From Nectonema munidae (Eukaryota > Nematomorpha > Nectonematoida > Nectonematidae): DNA of 64,000 nucleotides. A model generated the notes under the pieces. It ran no database searches. It was given only the letters and a program-made list of their open reading frames with translations, and was not told the origin of the DNA. The DNA is taken from NCBI GenBank assembly GCA_030549495.1, contig JAUIRK010000855.1, forward strand, positions 2,351,501 through 2,415,500, given 5' to 3'. The position numbers and the translations under genes were made by a program. This document shows, one piece after another, positions 1 to 13,374 of this stretch. Each line of letters begins with the position of its first letter. The stretch's first letter is position 1.

Positions 1-21
1 TCTTGTAAAAGTTTCTCTGTT

Positions 22-835
22 GGATCTGAGCCACATTGTCATATCTTAAAGTTGCTCAAGTTTCAAGGGCTTGATTAAAAAAGATAGCTCCAGTTTCAAT
101 GACCTCAGAGTAGGCATTTGCCCGGACTTTTTCTACAACCTGAATATTTCACTGTCCACAATTTTGAATGCCATAAAAGTTTAAAAAAGATAACTAGAAA
201 GAGATCAAGAATAGAGTTGTAGGATAAAAGCGCTATTCAAAAGATAGTTTTCACCAAATCCACTAGCAAATGATTATAAACAATCTAATAGAGAAAGCGT
301 AGGGCCATTTCTCAATAACAGTGCTTCCAAACATTTTTTTAAACAAAGGCCCATATGAAGAACCAATATTAGCAAGAAAGCATAAAATTGTAGTATACAT
401 TACATTATTGATATACTCAAAAAATAGAGGGTGGATGATTGCAGCCTGTCCAAATACACCACTGTCATGGACACATGGTACGCAGTTCAAACCACACTAC
501 AACTCAAACACAATAGAATTAATAGATCAATAAATTTGCAAAATCGTGACACGTTTGATTGGATAAATCTAGCTTATATCTTATAGCTTATGTAGAATTG
601 AATGACTTAATAACTTAATCACGAAATGGTGATTAAAGCATTTCATTGTGAAAAAGCAAAACTGCTAAATTCAATGTCGATCTCAAGCCCGGATAAATGG
701 CAGCTTCAGGAAAAAGATCCGTCTGTAAAACCTTTCCTCTTCTCTCATCATGACCAGTATACTTCATCCCAGAAAACTTGACTTTTTTGTCTTTCTTCAT
801 TTTGTCTGATCCTTTCGAAAAATAATCAAGAGCTA
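22..835 (-). pseudogene. Unidentified coding-like remnant, possibly spliced
   Basis: Read on the minus strand, 640-835 gives an open stretch containing KVKFSGMKYTGHDERRG and LFPEAAIYPGLRSTLNLA. After a possible intron ending in TTGTAG near 500, 263-495 gives an open stretch with VHDSGVFGQAAIIHPLFFEY. A further piece near 22-180 reads KVRANAYSEVIETGAIFF but holds a stop. The amino-acid texture looks like real protein, and the boundaries could be exons or decay. SGVFGQAAI faintly recalls the nucleotide-binding loop of enoyl-reductase domains (SGGVGQAAI in fatty acid synthase), which is too little to name it. The upstream side abuts an old LINE. I do not recognise the gene; it may be a fragment of a duplicated host gene. 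Confidence 0.25.
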
Positions 836-3400
836 TTGAGGTGCTGGAGTAAAAAAAACAACCGAAATGAAAGATTCCTAGAAGGAGTGTTGAGAGTGAG
901 AACTTTGAATGCTGGAAGCATGATCAGAAAAGCAAAAGATTTGGTTGAATTAATGGCCAGAAGGAAATTAGGAGTGCTTTGTGTACAGTGTACACGGATG
1001 CCAAGCCAGAGAATTGGGTTTTATGGCTATAAACTGTTTTATAGTCGAGAAAATCAGGAGGGTAGAAATGGATTTGGAATGATATTGTACAAGAATTTAA
1101 GGGATAGAAAAAAGATCGGAGTTGGAATACTCCGGATGCTAGGAAGAAGAGAAGGAAGCATTTTTTTGAGAAGTTCCTAAAGAAAAAAGAGACATTTTGG
1201 GAGAAGAAATTGAATGGACACGCAAGAAGATGGAGGATGAAAGATGAAAGAGTCAGCGAAGCATTGTTAAAGACTTTCTTGGAGAAAAAGAGGAGAAGAT
1301 TGATTAGTTACAGTTGTTGTCGTAAACAAAGCTTGATGGAAGAGTTGTTGTAAAGAAGAAATCATTTGAAAGACGTTTCCAACTGTAAAGTATTGGATGG
1401 AGAAAGTGGTGCTTCTCAACATAAGCTGGGGGGTAAGTCATTGGAGTGCAAACTCAAAAATTACGGGAAAATTAAGAAGCAAAAAAAGAGATTAGATGAG
1501 CCAGGATTTTAAAAGCTACATTTAAGGAAAATGCATTAATTAATAAAGTTAAAGAAGCTAGTAGTCGTGCACCAAAATAATGAATTACTTGTATATGTTC
1601 GTAAAGAATTGTTGGACGAATCATCGAGAAGGAAAGAAAGCACAAACGAAAAAGAAGCTGGGTGGTGGGATGAAAAGTTCCAAGAACGAGTAAGAAACTA
1701 CTGAGTTGGAATAATTTCTCTTTCTCGAGATGCGAAATCTACAAACTTGACTCAGGAAAGACAAATGAAGAATGAACAAGGATCAGAGCTTGTAAAACGA
1801 GAAGAAGTAAAAAATCAATGAAACCCCACTTTGAAGGATTACTTAATCAAGAAAATTTATGAAGATAATTTGAAGATCGAACACCAAATCAAAGATTTAC
1901 ATCTGCGAAAACAAGAAAGGAACTAGAGCAAGCACTAAAGATAATGTAAAATGGAAAATCTACTCGGCTTAAAATGATTCCAGAAAAGAGATGTTTAAAC
2001 TAATGAGCCAGAACATGAAGATATGGGAGAAGATTATTGAAAGTAGGCTGAGAAATGAAGTAAACTTGGAGACGGAGAGATTGACTTTGAAGCAGGAAGA
2101 GGAGCAATTTGCGTAGGATCGAATCCCAAGCAAAAAGAACAAACTGAAAGTTGTGGTCCAGTATAAGCATGACAAAAAAAATTGCAACAGAGATCAGCAT
2201 TGAGCTCTTTTTTGTTGAACATAGTTAGTTATGGATGCGATAATCCAAGATTTTAGAGATCAATCACCATGGTGTAAGTTTTTTGCATACTATGTAAAAA
2301 AAAATACACACTATAAATAGTCGACATGTAGTGGTGGAGAACAGAGAATGATTATTATATGCAATTTTTAGTTCAGTTGTATTTTTCAAATTAAAAGTTG
2401 TTTTTTTAAATATTCAAAATTGTTTTTTTTAGTTCAAAATTTTTTATTTTTTTTTATTTTAGAATAAAATGATATATATATATTTTTTACTTTTAATTGT
2501 GTTAAAATTTACAATTTTTAATTTCGAGAGAAAACTTTAGGCGAGAAATTTTTTTAAAAATTTTTAAACCATGCCTATCAACGCTTTGAGGACTAGAATT
2601 TTGAAGAATTTGGAAAAGTTTAACACCGGCGTTACACTAAGCCTCAAAGGGTTAAAGACCATCCTTTTACCCACATTTTTCATAATGTTACTCACATTCA
2701 TTAAATATACTTAATACATAAACACATTAGGGTAAAAAAATGTTGAATTTTTGTAATGCTTTACTCATTTTGAATTTTTAGAAAAATTTTATACTCAATA
2801 CCAATATGCTAATAAAACATAAATTTAAATTAAAAAATTATTTAATTTTGAATTTCAAAGAAGACAAAATATAAAAAAGACAATTTTGAACTAAAAAAAA
2901 GGCAATTTCGAATTTAAAAAAGACACTTTTAAACTCTAGAAGTCGCTAAATTCATCTATTTGGGATCAATTGTAGCGGAAAAAGGCGATTTGATGGCTGA
3001 AATAAAAGAATGTATGAAAGCAGGATCGGTGAACTGGAAGGAGATTCCGGCGGTACTCCATCAGAAAGAGTTGGAATGGAACTGAAGAGATAAAGTGTAC
3101 AAAAAAGTTGTGAGACCTGGAATGAGTACTCATCAGAGACTTCGGTGGTGAAAAAGATGCAACAGAAAAAGCTGGATGCTACAGAAATGAGGATGCTGAG
3201 ATGGATGCGCGCAAGGACAAGAAGAAGACAACATTGAACAAGACCATTAGAAGCACAACAAAATTATAGAGTTATCAGAGAAAATTCAAGAAAGATGTGA
3301 TGAGAATGAATAAAATGAGTGATGGATATCCAAATCAAAGATGGCTAGAATGAGTGAATAATGGATCTGTAGTGTAAAGGTCTTACTGATCATGAAGTCT
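836..3400 (+). mobile_element. Decayed RTE-type LINE (endonuclease and RT C-terminus remnants)
   Basis: At 836-1180 an ORF begins like the apurinic-type endonuclease of RTE LINEs: RVRTLNAGSMIRKAKDL, then VLCVQCTRMP (family VLCVQETRW) and GYKLFYSRENQEGRNGFGM. From about 2,940 the downstream part resumes with EVAKFIYLGSIVAEKGDL (family FKYLGSVV...), followed by KKLDATEMRMLRWM in another frame. The central RT core is not readable. Many stops and frame changes show an old copy. It matches in outline the younger minus-strand RTE element at 17.8-20.5 kb. The stretch 2,280-2,930 is AT-rich and holds no readable LINE sequence, so it may be a later insertion. Confidence 0.7.
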
Positions 3401-5724
3401 AGAATGGAAGTCCAAGCTGTATGTGCAAAGAAGGCAGTAGGGATCTACAAGATGTGTTTTCTCGAATCTTCTCATTCCTAATTCGTGGATGACATTGAGA
3501 ACCTTTCTTGTCTGCATGTTTGATTGCGAACAATGTCTGAAATTTGCCCGACTATACCATAAACACAAGGAACAGGAGTATTTTGGGAAACCTGACTCTT
3601 TCGACTTACAATTTCAATAACTTTTCATCGGATTTGGCATGAAGTAAAATGTTGAATTCGTTATATCATTCAGAAAGATCAAAGCATACAAGGCATGAAT
3701 GATCCAGATCAAAATTGAATAAATATTTCATGAAATGACTAGACATTTCGTGAAACAAATATTCGAAAAAAAATTATTTTCGTTTTGAAGAGTCAAAGAC
3801 AAAGGCGAATAATCCTTCAGATTCATGATTTTTTGACAGACATTCATAAAAGAAAAAAGATGTTGCTGAAAATGCAAAAGGGACCTCAACAAAAAATTTA
3901 AAAAAAACGAAACCGACATTTTTTCATTTATCATGATGAGGATATAATTTTTAGACCATAAAACAAGTCTTTCTTTAGGACTATTTTCCAGGAGTCTCTT
4001 AGTTTTTTTTACTTATTTCAGACTTACTGAAATATCTTTGGTTTGTAAAAAATTTTAATTTTTCAAAGACGGATCCAGGAATAATTGAAATTTTGACATA
4101 TCCATCGAATCATTGCTGATGTTCATAATATATGTGGAATCATGTTGACTCTCCTCTATATTATTACTTAAAAATATTTTTGCTAATTTTTTTTCTTAAA
4201 ACATGTAGAACAGGAAAAATCAATTGTGATATTTTAAATTTTGAATAAATATCGAGTTTTTTGATTTTGTTATTGAAAAATTTTACGTTTTTTGATAAAA
4301 AGTAAAAGCTACAAATTTTATCAATAAAATGTGGCTAAAGTACGTGAGATTTCACACTTTTTCAAGATTTCTATTTTAGTTGATAATTTTTTTTAAAAAA
4401 ATTTTTTTATTTCTTTTTACACACCTAATTACCTTAGTTTCTTGCAAAAAAATTATAAAAAAACTTAAGAGTTTTCCAAAGCTTCTTCCACGGTATAAAC
4501 TTTGATTGGATAGGATTTTCCGAAAATAAGGAACATTTTTATGTTTAAGACGTGCATGAAATCATTTACATTTACAAACTGTGAGATTTTAAATTTTTAA
4601 AAATTTTTTACTTTTTTTCCATTTTAATTTCAAGCATTAATTTCTTGGAGCAAAAATTCGGAATCAAGTATAAGATTTAAAACAGACTTTATAACAAAAA
4701 AATCATTTTATTTAATAGGCGTTTACAAAATGCAGTACACAAGTTTCTCTTTGTTTCAGGCCTTTTCTTCTAATTGAACAAATTTTGCTCCATTATAGTA
4801 CACACAAATTAAGTGTTTATTAATCATTAATAGTATTGATAGATGTACTGATATAATTACCCGAAAGGCTGTATTTTTCTTTCCAATTAGAACTGAATTA
4901 AATGCAGAATTATCGCGTATTAATTGGAGGAGTTAAAGAACACGCTAAATTTTAAATTCTGTTCATGGATCAATAAATGATTTTTCACAATTTCAGGAAA
5001 ACCTTTTTGAATTACAAATCTTGTTCTCCTTATACAGGAATATCACGCATTCTCTTTGAAAACAAATTTCGAGATGTTTTTAAACAATGATTTCTTTGAA
5101 GGGAAAGCCTAGCATATTCTATTTGCCTCTACAATATCTCTGTATGCACTGTATACGTTATATACTATTCTTGTTTTTTTGTTGTTTCCCGTGGCCTTAC
5201 CAGAGCACTAATAAATTTTATAAGTATGGCAACTCTTTATTGAAAAGAATATCTCAACTCTAAGAGACTTTAGAAACAGAAGCGGAAGAAAGAGATTTTG
5301 TGGAGGAGATGTAAGGACGGGATTTCCTACTCTTTTTCACTCCGAGCGAATTCTCACATAAAATAACTTAGACGAAAAAAACATTAAAAAAAGGATTTTT
5401 AGAGCAAGAGATCTCAACAGAAATATCTATATCCTTATATAGATGTTTAATTCTTAGGAATCTGAGAGCAATCCTTAGAAATTATTTTAGACAGATTGAA
5501 AGACTTTCAAGAAGTAATTCTTTGAAAATGGTGAACAGTTAGAATTTCTACATTTTATGAAATCTGCCAATCTAAAAACTTTTGAACACTTGGCATCCTA
5601 AAAATAAATATCAAATTATATTTGAGTATTTTCAATAACCAACTTTATTAAACAAATTTGTCGAATGTGAGCTCCTACGTTTTTAACGTTGATGTACGCA
5701 ATATATTGAACTTTCTTCATAGTT
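3401..5724. other. AT-rich stretch, nothing recognised
   Basis: Only short chance ORFs and A/T-rich homopolymer-like sequence are visible. No splice-supported coding, RNA gene or bounded element was seen. Confidence 0.4.
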
Positions 5725-5772
5725 TGATACAAGCGGCACAATTGTGCCTTTTCGATGAGCTTACCTTTATCT
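5725..5772 (+). repeat. 5'-truncated SINE tail (same family as 30.6 and 32.8 kb)
   Basis: The segment GATACAAGCGGCACAATTG, then TGCCTTTTCGATGA and a TTACCTTT-like tail, matches the 3' body of the two SINE copies at 30,649 and 32,801. The tRNA-like head is absent. Confidence 0.65.
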
Positions 5773-8037
5773 TGCTATTTTCAAAATTATCTTCATATGT
5801 TGTTATACTTATTTTCTCTTCCAGAGTTTCAAATTAATATTTTTGCCAGAGCCATATATCAGCTTTGTCCGAATTTGGCGAAAATTTTACATACATTACA
5901 AGTTAGTTGCAAGTATACCGAAATAATTTTCTTTTTGTGCTAAAACACCCTAATTCCATGTAATAAATCATTTAATTTTCTTTCTGAAATTCCAATAATA
6001 ATACTTCAAATAAATTTAAAAAAAAAATTAAAAAAAGTGCCAGGTATGAATTTGAAATGAGATAAACAATCGTTTGGTGACATTTCGTAGCTGCAACACT
6101 TGGCGACGACCGTACAACACAACAAAGTTTTTATGAAAAAAATCTTTGACTCATGAATCTAATAATAAGTTAAACATATTTTTAAATTAAAGAAAAAATT
6201 TAATTTTACATGGCAAAATGTAAAAAAAAAAAAAAAAGTACAAAGTACAGAAACGGATGAAAGAAATTATAATATGGAGATATAATAGGATTTGTCTTTC
6301 ATTTTAGACACCCCTTATTTTTTTCTCGCTACGGGCCGGCCCTCTTTGTGAAATTTTGAATCACACGAAAAGGACAACTTCATTCAAGGATCAAAATATT
6401 TATTTATGAAACCCAAACAAAATATTAGAACAGCTTAATTAAAAGAAAAAAGTAAGACAATATTTGCATATAATGATTTTTAATTATAATTATGATTTTA
6501 CATATAAAAGAAATTGGAAAAAAACTAATCAATATTTTCACATGATTTGTTCGCTTCTCAAAAATTGATTGAATGAGACAATATAAGCTATAATTTCTCA
6601 AATGCGGCAATTCTTTGTATTTGTAGTAGGATAATGTTAAAGTGTTTTAGGTTTAGTTTTCGAATGAAGTTAGAGTTTCTTATCTTGCAAATTAAAAAAC
6701 ATGCTCAATGAACTGTCACATTCACTCAATTCTCGTGTTGATATTCGAAGATTTAAAGTAAGTTTCCTTTTTTATGTGACACTTTGGAAGACAAGCCGTA
6801 AAACTGAGATGATAGGTATACACATTTTAATGAAAATTAATGCAAATGTTTCGTAAAATCTTCTTCTGGCATTAAATTCCAATGCCAGAATTTAAAAAAA
6901 AGATTTTTTTAAACTTAAATTAATTTTATAACTTACTTATATCATCTAAGTTTGAAAATGTTTCACAAAAAGACTTTTGTACGGAACATTTATATTGTGA
7001 GATTCAAATGAAGTTGTCAATTTTACAAACGAAGTGGATAAAGTTGCTTCTCCATACACTTCTTACTTTCACTCTGAAAATCGTCTTAGTGCAGTATTGC
7101 GCACCCATATAGGCTTAACCATATGTGCTATTCGGTACGGTTCCATTCAAAATTGGAATTAAAGGTGAAACAAGCCAGTATATTATTACACTACTAGCTA
7201 TGTCTAAAATTTCTTGCAAAGAAACAAAGGCAGTAGTGTGCCGCTGTGATCAAAGAAATGACAAAAAGGTAAATGCAAAAAGGAGTGTTTCACAAGAAAG
7301 AAACTTTTGATTAGAGATGAGAAATTAGGATTTATATATAATATATATATATATATATATTACGTTTGTGTGTGTAATTTGATGAAATAATAAAAGTAAA
7401 ATTTCCCATCCTTTTTTTACGTAATGCATTCAATTAAAAAAAAAAACAAAAAAAAGTTCGAAATGTTCTTTTTTTTATAAAAAATGTGTGTGTGAGTGTG
7501 TGCAATATTTGAAATGAGAGAAAGTAAACTTGAACAAAGACTAAAGCCGATTTTCTTTCCAAATCAACGGCGATAAGGGAAAAACTCTTTTTGTGTTCTT
7601 TGCAAGTCACATTCATTACGCGTCTCTTTCTTTGACTATATACAAACTTTTGAGAAAGCGCGGCTTTCTTTCAAGCTCATATCGATGATGCTCAAAGATT
7701 AAGCATTAAACAGAAAGGTGTGGACAGATATTTGTGTTTTGTATTCCTGATATTTAGTTTCTTCGTAAAGTTTGTTTTGTTGATTTGAGAAAGCTATCTT
7801 TCGCGAGAACATAACTTTTCGCTATTCCCTTTTTCATTGTAAAAAATCAGTAAGGAAAAGGTATTAAAGTTGATGAAGGCACAATTATAATCCTATTTTC
7901 TATAATCGGCTAATTCATTGCCTTAATTGATCGATTAAGGGGAACACAATTTTAGTGCATATAATAACAAGTACCAGAACATGACTTATTTACTTTATAG
8001 GTATTTTTGAAAAAAAAGTAAAGAACCTATTTTATCT
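5773..8037. other. Mostly unrecognised AT-rich DNA with one hAT-like end and a TA microsatellite
   Basis: CGCTACGGGCCGGCCCT at about 6,327-6,343 resembles the GGGCCGGCCC terminus common in hAT-type non-autonomous elements, read on the minus strand; the partner end was not found. A TA dinucleotide run lies at about 7,333-7,361. No gene is supported. Confidence 0.35.
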
Positions 8038-8105
8038 GTAGATGGTGTAGTGGTTGACGTGTAGGCGCTCAATCCGATTATCTCGGGTTCGATTCTCCAT
8101 CGTGG
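8038..8105 (+). repeat. tRNA-derived sequence (SINE head or tRNA pseudogene)
   Basis: TGGTGTAGTGGTT matches a tRNA A box/D arm, and GGGTTCGATTCTCC, 40 nt downstream, matches the B box/T arm. The flanking 7-mers do not pair as an acceptor stem and the T stem is imperfect, so this is unlikely to be a functional tRNA. It is not the same family as the SINEs at 30.6 and 32.8 kb. Confidence 0.5.
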
Positions 8106-8949
8106 CATCAATGTCCTCTTTATAGTTTTGAAAAAATACTCATTTCAAATTTTCAAAAAAAAAACAAGACCTTTATTAAAAAGACACGATGATTAAAAAA
8201 AATACGAATAAAACGAATAAAAATCTGGTCAGCCTAATGTTATTTTTCAAGAAATTAAGTCACAGTAAGAACTAGATTGAGAGCTTTTCATTTTTAGATT
8301 CTAGACTTTCAAATTCTGGACCTACAAAATTTTGCTACAGTTCATAGTCTTGAGTATTAGAGTTAGTCAAGTAAAGATTTAACTTGTAAATAGAAATGAT
8401 TCTAAGGGAAATTGGGAATTCATCTTTGGGATTGGTCGGTCATAATCAGCCAATGATCATCCATCATTTTAAAAAGCCTTTACTTATTGGTTTAAAAAAA
8501 GTTTGTATTTGAAATGACTACATTGGCAATTCTCAAGAGCTAATCGGGCATCTTGTTTAAAAATTTGAAAAAATCCCTGACAAAAGATTGAAAATTCAAG
8601 TTTCAAAACAGCACTTATTATATGATTTTTAAAGTGAATTTTATGTACGCATCGATTTTTTTTCACGGCCAATATGTCTAGTTCCAGACTATTGCAATTG
8701 TTGAATCGATTACTTGCTTCAAATTCCTCTCTTTACGCTACTATGCACCACATGTTATACGCCATCTGTGAAAGTGCACATTTCACGAAGTGAGCAAATC
8801 GTAGGCCCATTTCACGAAGTCGTCAAAAAGAGTTATTCAATTTTTCAATTAGTTCCTTAGTAGGGGGCGTCATATATGTATGCTCTCTTATCGCATTCTA
8901 AGGTATGAACACTTTTGTCTTACTCCCATCAATTTTCTATCACTCAAGT
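8106..8949. other. No feature recognised
   Basis: AT-rich sequence with short ORFs only. A local near-repeat of a 'ttcacgaagt' motif occurs twice around 8,780-8,820. Confidence 0.4.
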
Positions 8950-9200
8950 ATGTAATTTGAGATCTTTAACTCATTTGCTTGAATAAATAAATATTCACAA
9001 TATTTTTCGGTTATTTCCGCGAAATCAATATTTGAATAATATATTGATGATAGAGAGAGAACTTAAAAATCGTTAGTTTTAAGATGATTTTTAGTCAGAT
9101 CTTTTACCTCATTGAAGGTGAATTTGGAAATAAATATAGTTTTATTGTATAGTATTTTAATTACCACAAGAATAGTAAAGTTACGCATTGTTAGAGTAAA
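8950..9200 (+). repeat. Interspersed repeat R1, copy 1
   Basis: This segment aligns by eye with 52,300-52,565 and 55,580-55,830. Shared landmarks in order are GTAATTTGAGA, AATAAATAAATATT, a 'gatagagagaac' block, TTAAAAATC and TTAG..AAGA, then a TAGTGAAGTT-like block ending near CATTGTT. There is no coding potential and the family is unnamed. Confidence 0.55.
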
Positions 9201-10529
9201 GATTCAAATTTGTTACTGTAATCACTTTTCAATCTGATTGGCTACAAAAAAATTCATTAAAGCAGGCCAATTTGAAATGGTTCACTCTGAAAAAAAAATC
9301 AAATTTTTTTTTGAAAAACCGCATGAAGAGAAAACGAAAATTATCTAAAAAATACACTTTGAGTTAAAAAAAAAACACACATTTACAATTAAAAATATTA
9401 AAGTCATACTTAAAGTGAAAAAAAGAACGTAAATGGAAATCATTTAATGCAGAAGAATAGTAGTACAAAAAAAAGGTATCCAAAATAAAAATGTTCAGAT
9501 TAGCTTTATTCTGAAGCTTGGAAAGAATGTGTTAAAGTTATTAATTTTTGTTTTACAGTTTAGCACAGCACTTTTATGCGGATGTTTCAATTGTTGGGCG
9601 AAATTTTAGTACAGTTTTTTGCATCTTATTGAAGAAATGAATTGAGGATGGACTTACATATAAGGTGATGTGTGATGGTGACCTTTACGAGTTTGTTTCT
9701 AAATCGGAAGACAAAGATTATCCACTTCAAATAGTGAAGGATGATGAAACAAACGTGTGTCAAGAAGACTCTTTCCCTCGATAAGATGAAATGGATCAAT
9801 AGATTTGTGTGGATGCGAAATGAAGACAAATCAAATGAAGGAGTGCCAACTCGCATTCCAACTGATGCACGCAATTTTAATTAAATTTCTACGCGAAAAG
9901 CACTCACTCCTTCCCACCTTCTCTCAGCATCAAATGACACCTAAGTTTGTTGAAGCAAAAAGAATTGGAAAAAAACAAAATTAATAAAAAAATCAGATAT
10001 GCCAATCGATATGCTTTCCAACCAATAATAATAATCACCTTTCACAACAAGGATGGAGAGAGGTGAGCCGGTGTATGTGAGTGTAGTGAGTCAGGTAAGA
10101 ATCGGATGTGAGATTCGCATCCAACCCTACGGATACCGCGGTCTCGTTTGCCATGCTGAGATCAGGATCTACCTGGCCTTTTGATCCTGCTTAATAAACG
10201 CAAGAAAGGCCTGTTGCACGCCATAACTGTACCTTGATATATATTAGTTTATAAGAATGTATATTTTAAAACGGACTTCGACAGATAGGTCTATTGTTCA
10301 AAGATACGAGTGGTCCAAAAGCAATTGCTCTAATACCATTTGGTGTAATGCTAAATGGTAAAATGTTGGTGTTATGCCAAAATTATTTTTTAAGCATTTT
10401 TTTCCTAAAATTTGGGGCTTAATATCAATTATGGCCTTAGAAGAATTGGTCCATTAGAGCAATTCACATTCGACCAAGCGTTGTTGGACGAATCGTACCA
10501 AACACGTTTTAGATATGTGAATACAGCTT
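9201..10529. other. Unrecognised stretch with a GC-richer patch
   Basis: Most of it is AT-rich. The patch at about 10,060-10,220 is noticeably richer in G and C and contains a sequence resembling neither the SINEs nor the LINEs here. The part at 10,270-10,470 has paired near-repeats around 'gcaattgctcta' and 'tagagcaattc' that could be the ends of a small inverted-repeat element. No gene is supported. Confidence 0.35.
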
Positions 10530-10690
10530 GGTGATAGATGCAATCCTGACACGAGAGCTTCCAATAAGAGAAACAAAGTTAATTTCTAGTTTGATTCTAA
10601 CTATATAAGAATTGGGTTGCCAGAGCACTACTGCCGAGCCGTAAAAACCTTTGAATTCGTCAGAGGAAGAAAGCCAGGATAAAAAATAGG
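10530..10690 (-). repeat. Interspersed repeat R2, copy 1
   Basis: The reverse complement reads TATCCTGGCTTTCTTCCTC, GAATTCAAAGGTTTTTACGG, AGTGCTCT and later GTGTCAGGATTGCATC..CACCAAGCTGTATT. The same ordered blocks occur at 39,517-39,690 and 46,415-46,600 on the plus strand. No long ORF is present. Confidence 0.6.
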
Positions 10691-12075
10691 CAAAACGGGA
10701 TGTAGTTTGTCTGAAATGAAAAAGATATATTTAAAAAGTGAGGTATGATAAAAAGAGAAGTATATAAAGAATATGAAGGCATACAATACCCTATATAAGA
10801 TTGATACATATTTAGTAGATGTTATAGACGCTCAAAATGTGGACAATATTGGATATGTTAGGCTAGGATACATTACCCCTAGAACACATATTTTACCTAA
10901 TAGATATATAATAATCAGACATACATTCAGACCCCTAATGAGGACAGATTACCCACTTTAATATGTTCTTAGGATCGGACTAAAATAAAAAAAACGCGAG
11001 TATATATTCCAAAAACTCCGAACAAAATAACTCGAGTTTATATACTTTCACAGAATAAGAAATGAATGAAACAAATATTACAAGTCCTACTAGCTAAGAA
11101 GTCCTTTTTCCCCATTGTATTACAAAGAAGTATTCCACTAAAGCTAAACCAGAAATCATTATTGACTGAAATGAAAAAATTTTCCCCAAAATCTAAATAT
11201 ACGCAGAATAAACTTGATTTCTAAAATAAATTAAATTTTTTTTGAAAAAACTGTTTCTCGAACTGAATGAAGGTATATAACAAGAATTTCGTTCGATTGA
11301 ACAATGCTGGTTTGTGTGTATAAGTAAAGTTACTTTTTCGTTTGTGTTTCTGAAGCATTGTAGGCTATTAACTTTCTTCATGAAAATTTCAAGAGACAAA
11401 ATTAAAAAGAGGAATACAAACGCACTTTGAATTTACCCGTTAGATATAAAACGTTGCTTGAATGTCCAGCAAAAATATCAACTTTTATTTTTTACATAAA
11501 ATTTAGAGAATTCAAAAAAAAAAAGCTAATTTTATATTAAAAAATTTTAATATCAAGGTGACATCTTAATTATGTAAAAATGTGAGAATAAATCAAGTTT
11601 TTCCGAGTTTACACTAACCTTACTATGAGCACATGTGTTGTGTGACTATGTGTAATGCATGCATCTAGAAGGGTGTATGAGTATATCTGTCCGATCTGGT
11701 GAATAGATATTATAGTTTTGTTCAAGCTACAGACGGTCTACTGTCCACTCCTCGTCCAAATATTGTAAGGACGAAACTTTTATATGTGAGTATGCTTAAT
11801 TGAGCCTGATTGTATGTCATAATGAGTGTCCAAAAAAAAAGGAAAACATTTTTTTTCACTCATTGTTTTTTTGTTATTGAAAAATAAAATTAAACATTGT
11901 TTAAATTAGATGCAGAATGTGTGATTAAAGTTAATTTTGTGATTTATTCGTTCACATAAATTGTAATGTCTGAAGTAAATTTTTAGTACAAATTAATGCA
12001 TTTTGTTAAATTATAAATAAATTTTAAGTTACAGAAAAAGAATCTAGCATAATTTAATGCAAAAATTGAAACCTT
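10691..12075. other. No feature recognised
   Basis: AT-rich non-coding sequence. Short ORFs at 10,773-10,961 (+) and 11,193-11,399 (-) have no recognisable motifs. Confidence 0.4.
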
Positions 12076-12538
12076 CAGGGTTTCTCAACAGGGGTCCAAA
12101 TGGACCCTAGGGGTCCACTGGCGAAATATTATAAATTGGGGGTCCACAATGATATTTTGGTGGTCCATGAAGAAAACCATATCATAAGAGTTTTTATTAT
12201 AAAAAGTTTGCAATAGACTTGACATCGTAAAAAGAGGTGCTTTACGACTAGCATTAACTTCAATGCAACCAGATATAAAGAATCTCGTTGAGCAGCATCA
12301 ACCACAGGGCTCTCATTAAATGTCTTTCTTTTTTACTATAAAAATTGTTGCATTAGATTTGCTTTCATTTCAATATGAATCCTAAGTATATACTATTTAA
12401 TCTTTATCATAACCTCAAAATTTTATTAGTGAAAAATATCAAAATAAATATTTTTTTGTCCAATTTTTATGAAGGGGTCCACCAAGAAAAAAAGAAGTGA
12501 AAAGGGGTCCATGAGTAAAAAAAGGTTGAGAAACACGG
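12076..12538 (+). mobile_element. Internally deleted hAT element keeping the transposase C-terminus
   Basis: The left end CAGGGTTTCTCAAC and the reverse complement of the right end, GTGTTTCTCAACC, are inverted ends typical of hAT elements. Repeated 'ggggtcca' blocks lie just inside both ends. At 12,241-12,319 the sequence encodes LRLALTSMQPDIKNLVEQ followed by HQPQGSH and a stop. This resembles the C-terminus of ZBED5/FAM200-type hAT transposases. The rest of the transposase is missing. No convincing 8-bp target duplication was found, so the exact ends are uncertain. Confidence 0.6.
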
Positions 12539-13374
12539 ATCTACATCTAATGGCATTTTTTTAGAATGTTTAATTTCACTTTCAAAAGTTTAAATATAAT
12601 ATTTGCAGATATAAAAAAATGAGTGTCAAAAATTTTTTTTGGGATATTCTTCTAATGTGAAATGCAGGTTATTTTATCACGGAAGAGAAAGACACGGATT
12701 TTGAGCGGTGGCATTCAAGTCTACCAAGGATTCACCGGATAAAAAAAGTTTTAAAACGTGATAAAGTGTTCGTCTTTGAGTTTGCACTTTCTTCTTGACT
12801 CCAAAAAGGCGCGAAAGAAATCTTTCAAATGATTAAAACTTAACCCTCGCACTACGGATCATTTTGTACTTACTCTGTATACGGACTAGGGACATTTTTT
12901 CCGCCAATCATATATGAATAAAATTTGCTAAAAAAATACCTTCTATAATTATTGAGAAAACAAAATTACTGAGAAACGTAGTATCTATTTTTATACATTC
13001 CTAAGGAATGCTTCTTTGAGCAGAATAATTCAACAATTTTTTCTACTTGATAATGAAACTTGAGAAAAAAGTAATACTGATATTAACGCCATCTACAATT
13101 CTTTTTTTGATCAAAGCAAACTTTACAACTAAGAACCAAATTGATGTTGATAAATAAGCACTAGCACTAAATGTCTTACTATTACTGCCTTGGTAATCTC
13201 AACTGAGGCTCATAAGCACGCACCATCGTACTACCCTACACGAACGTACTTTACTACTTATATACATTATACATCTCGTATGTAAAATGGTGAAGATAGC
13301 ATGAGTTGATTTCATATAGGAATAATCTAGAGAAACAAATGTTCTCGATGGACAGCTAACACACTGTACGCGAT

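Noticed and set aside
8038-8105. Functional tRNA gene
   Set aside because: A and B boxes are present, but the acceptor stem does not pair and the T stem has mismatches.
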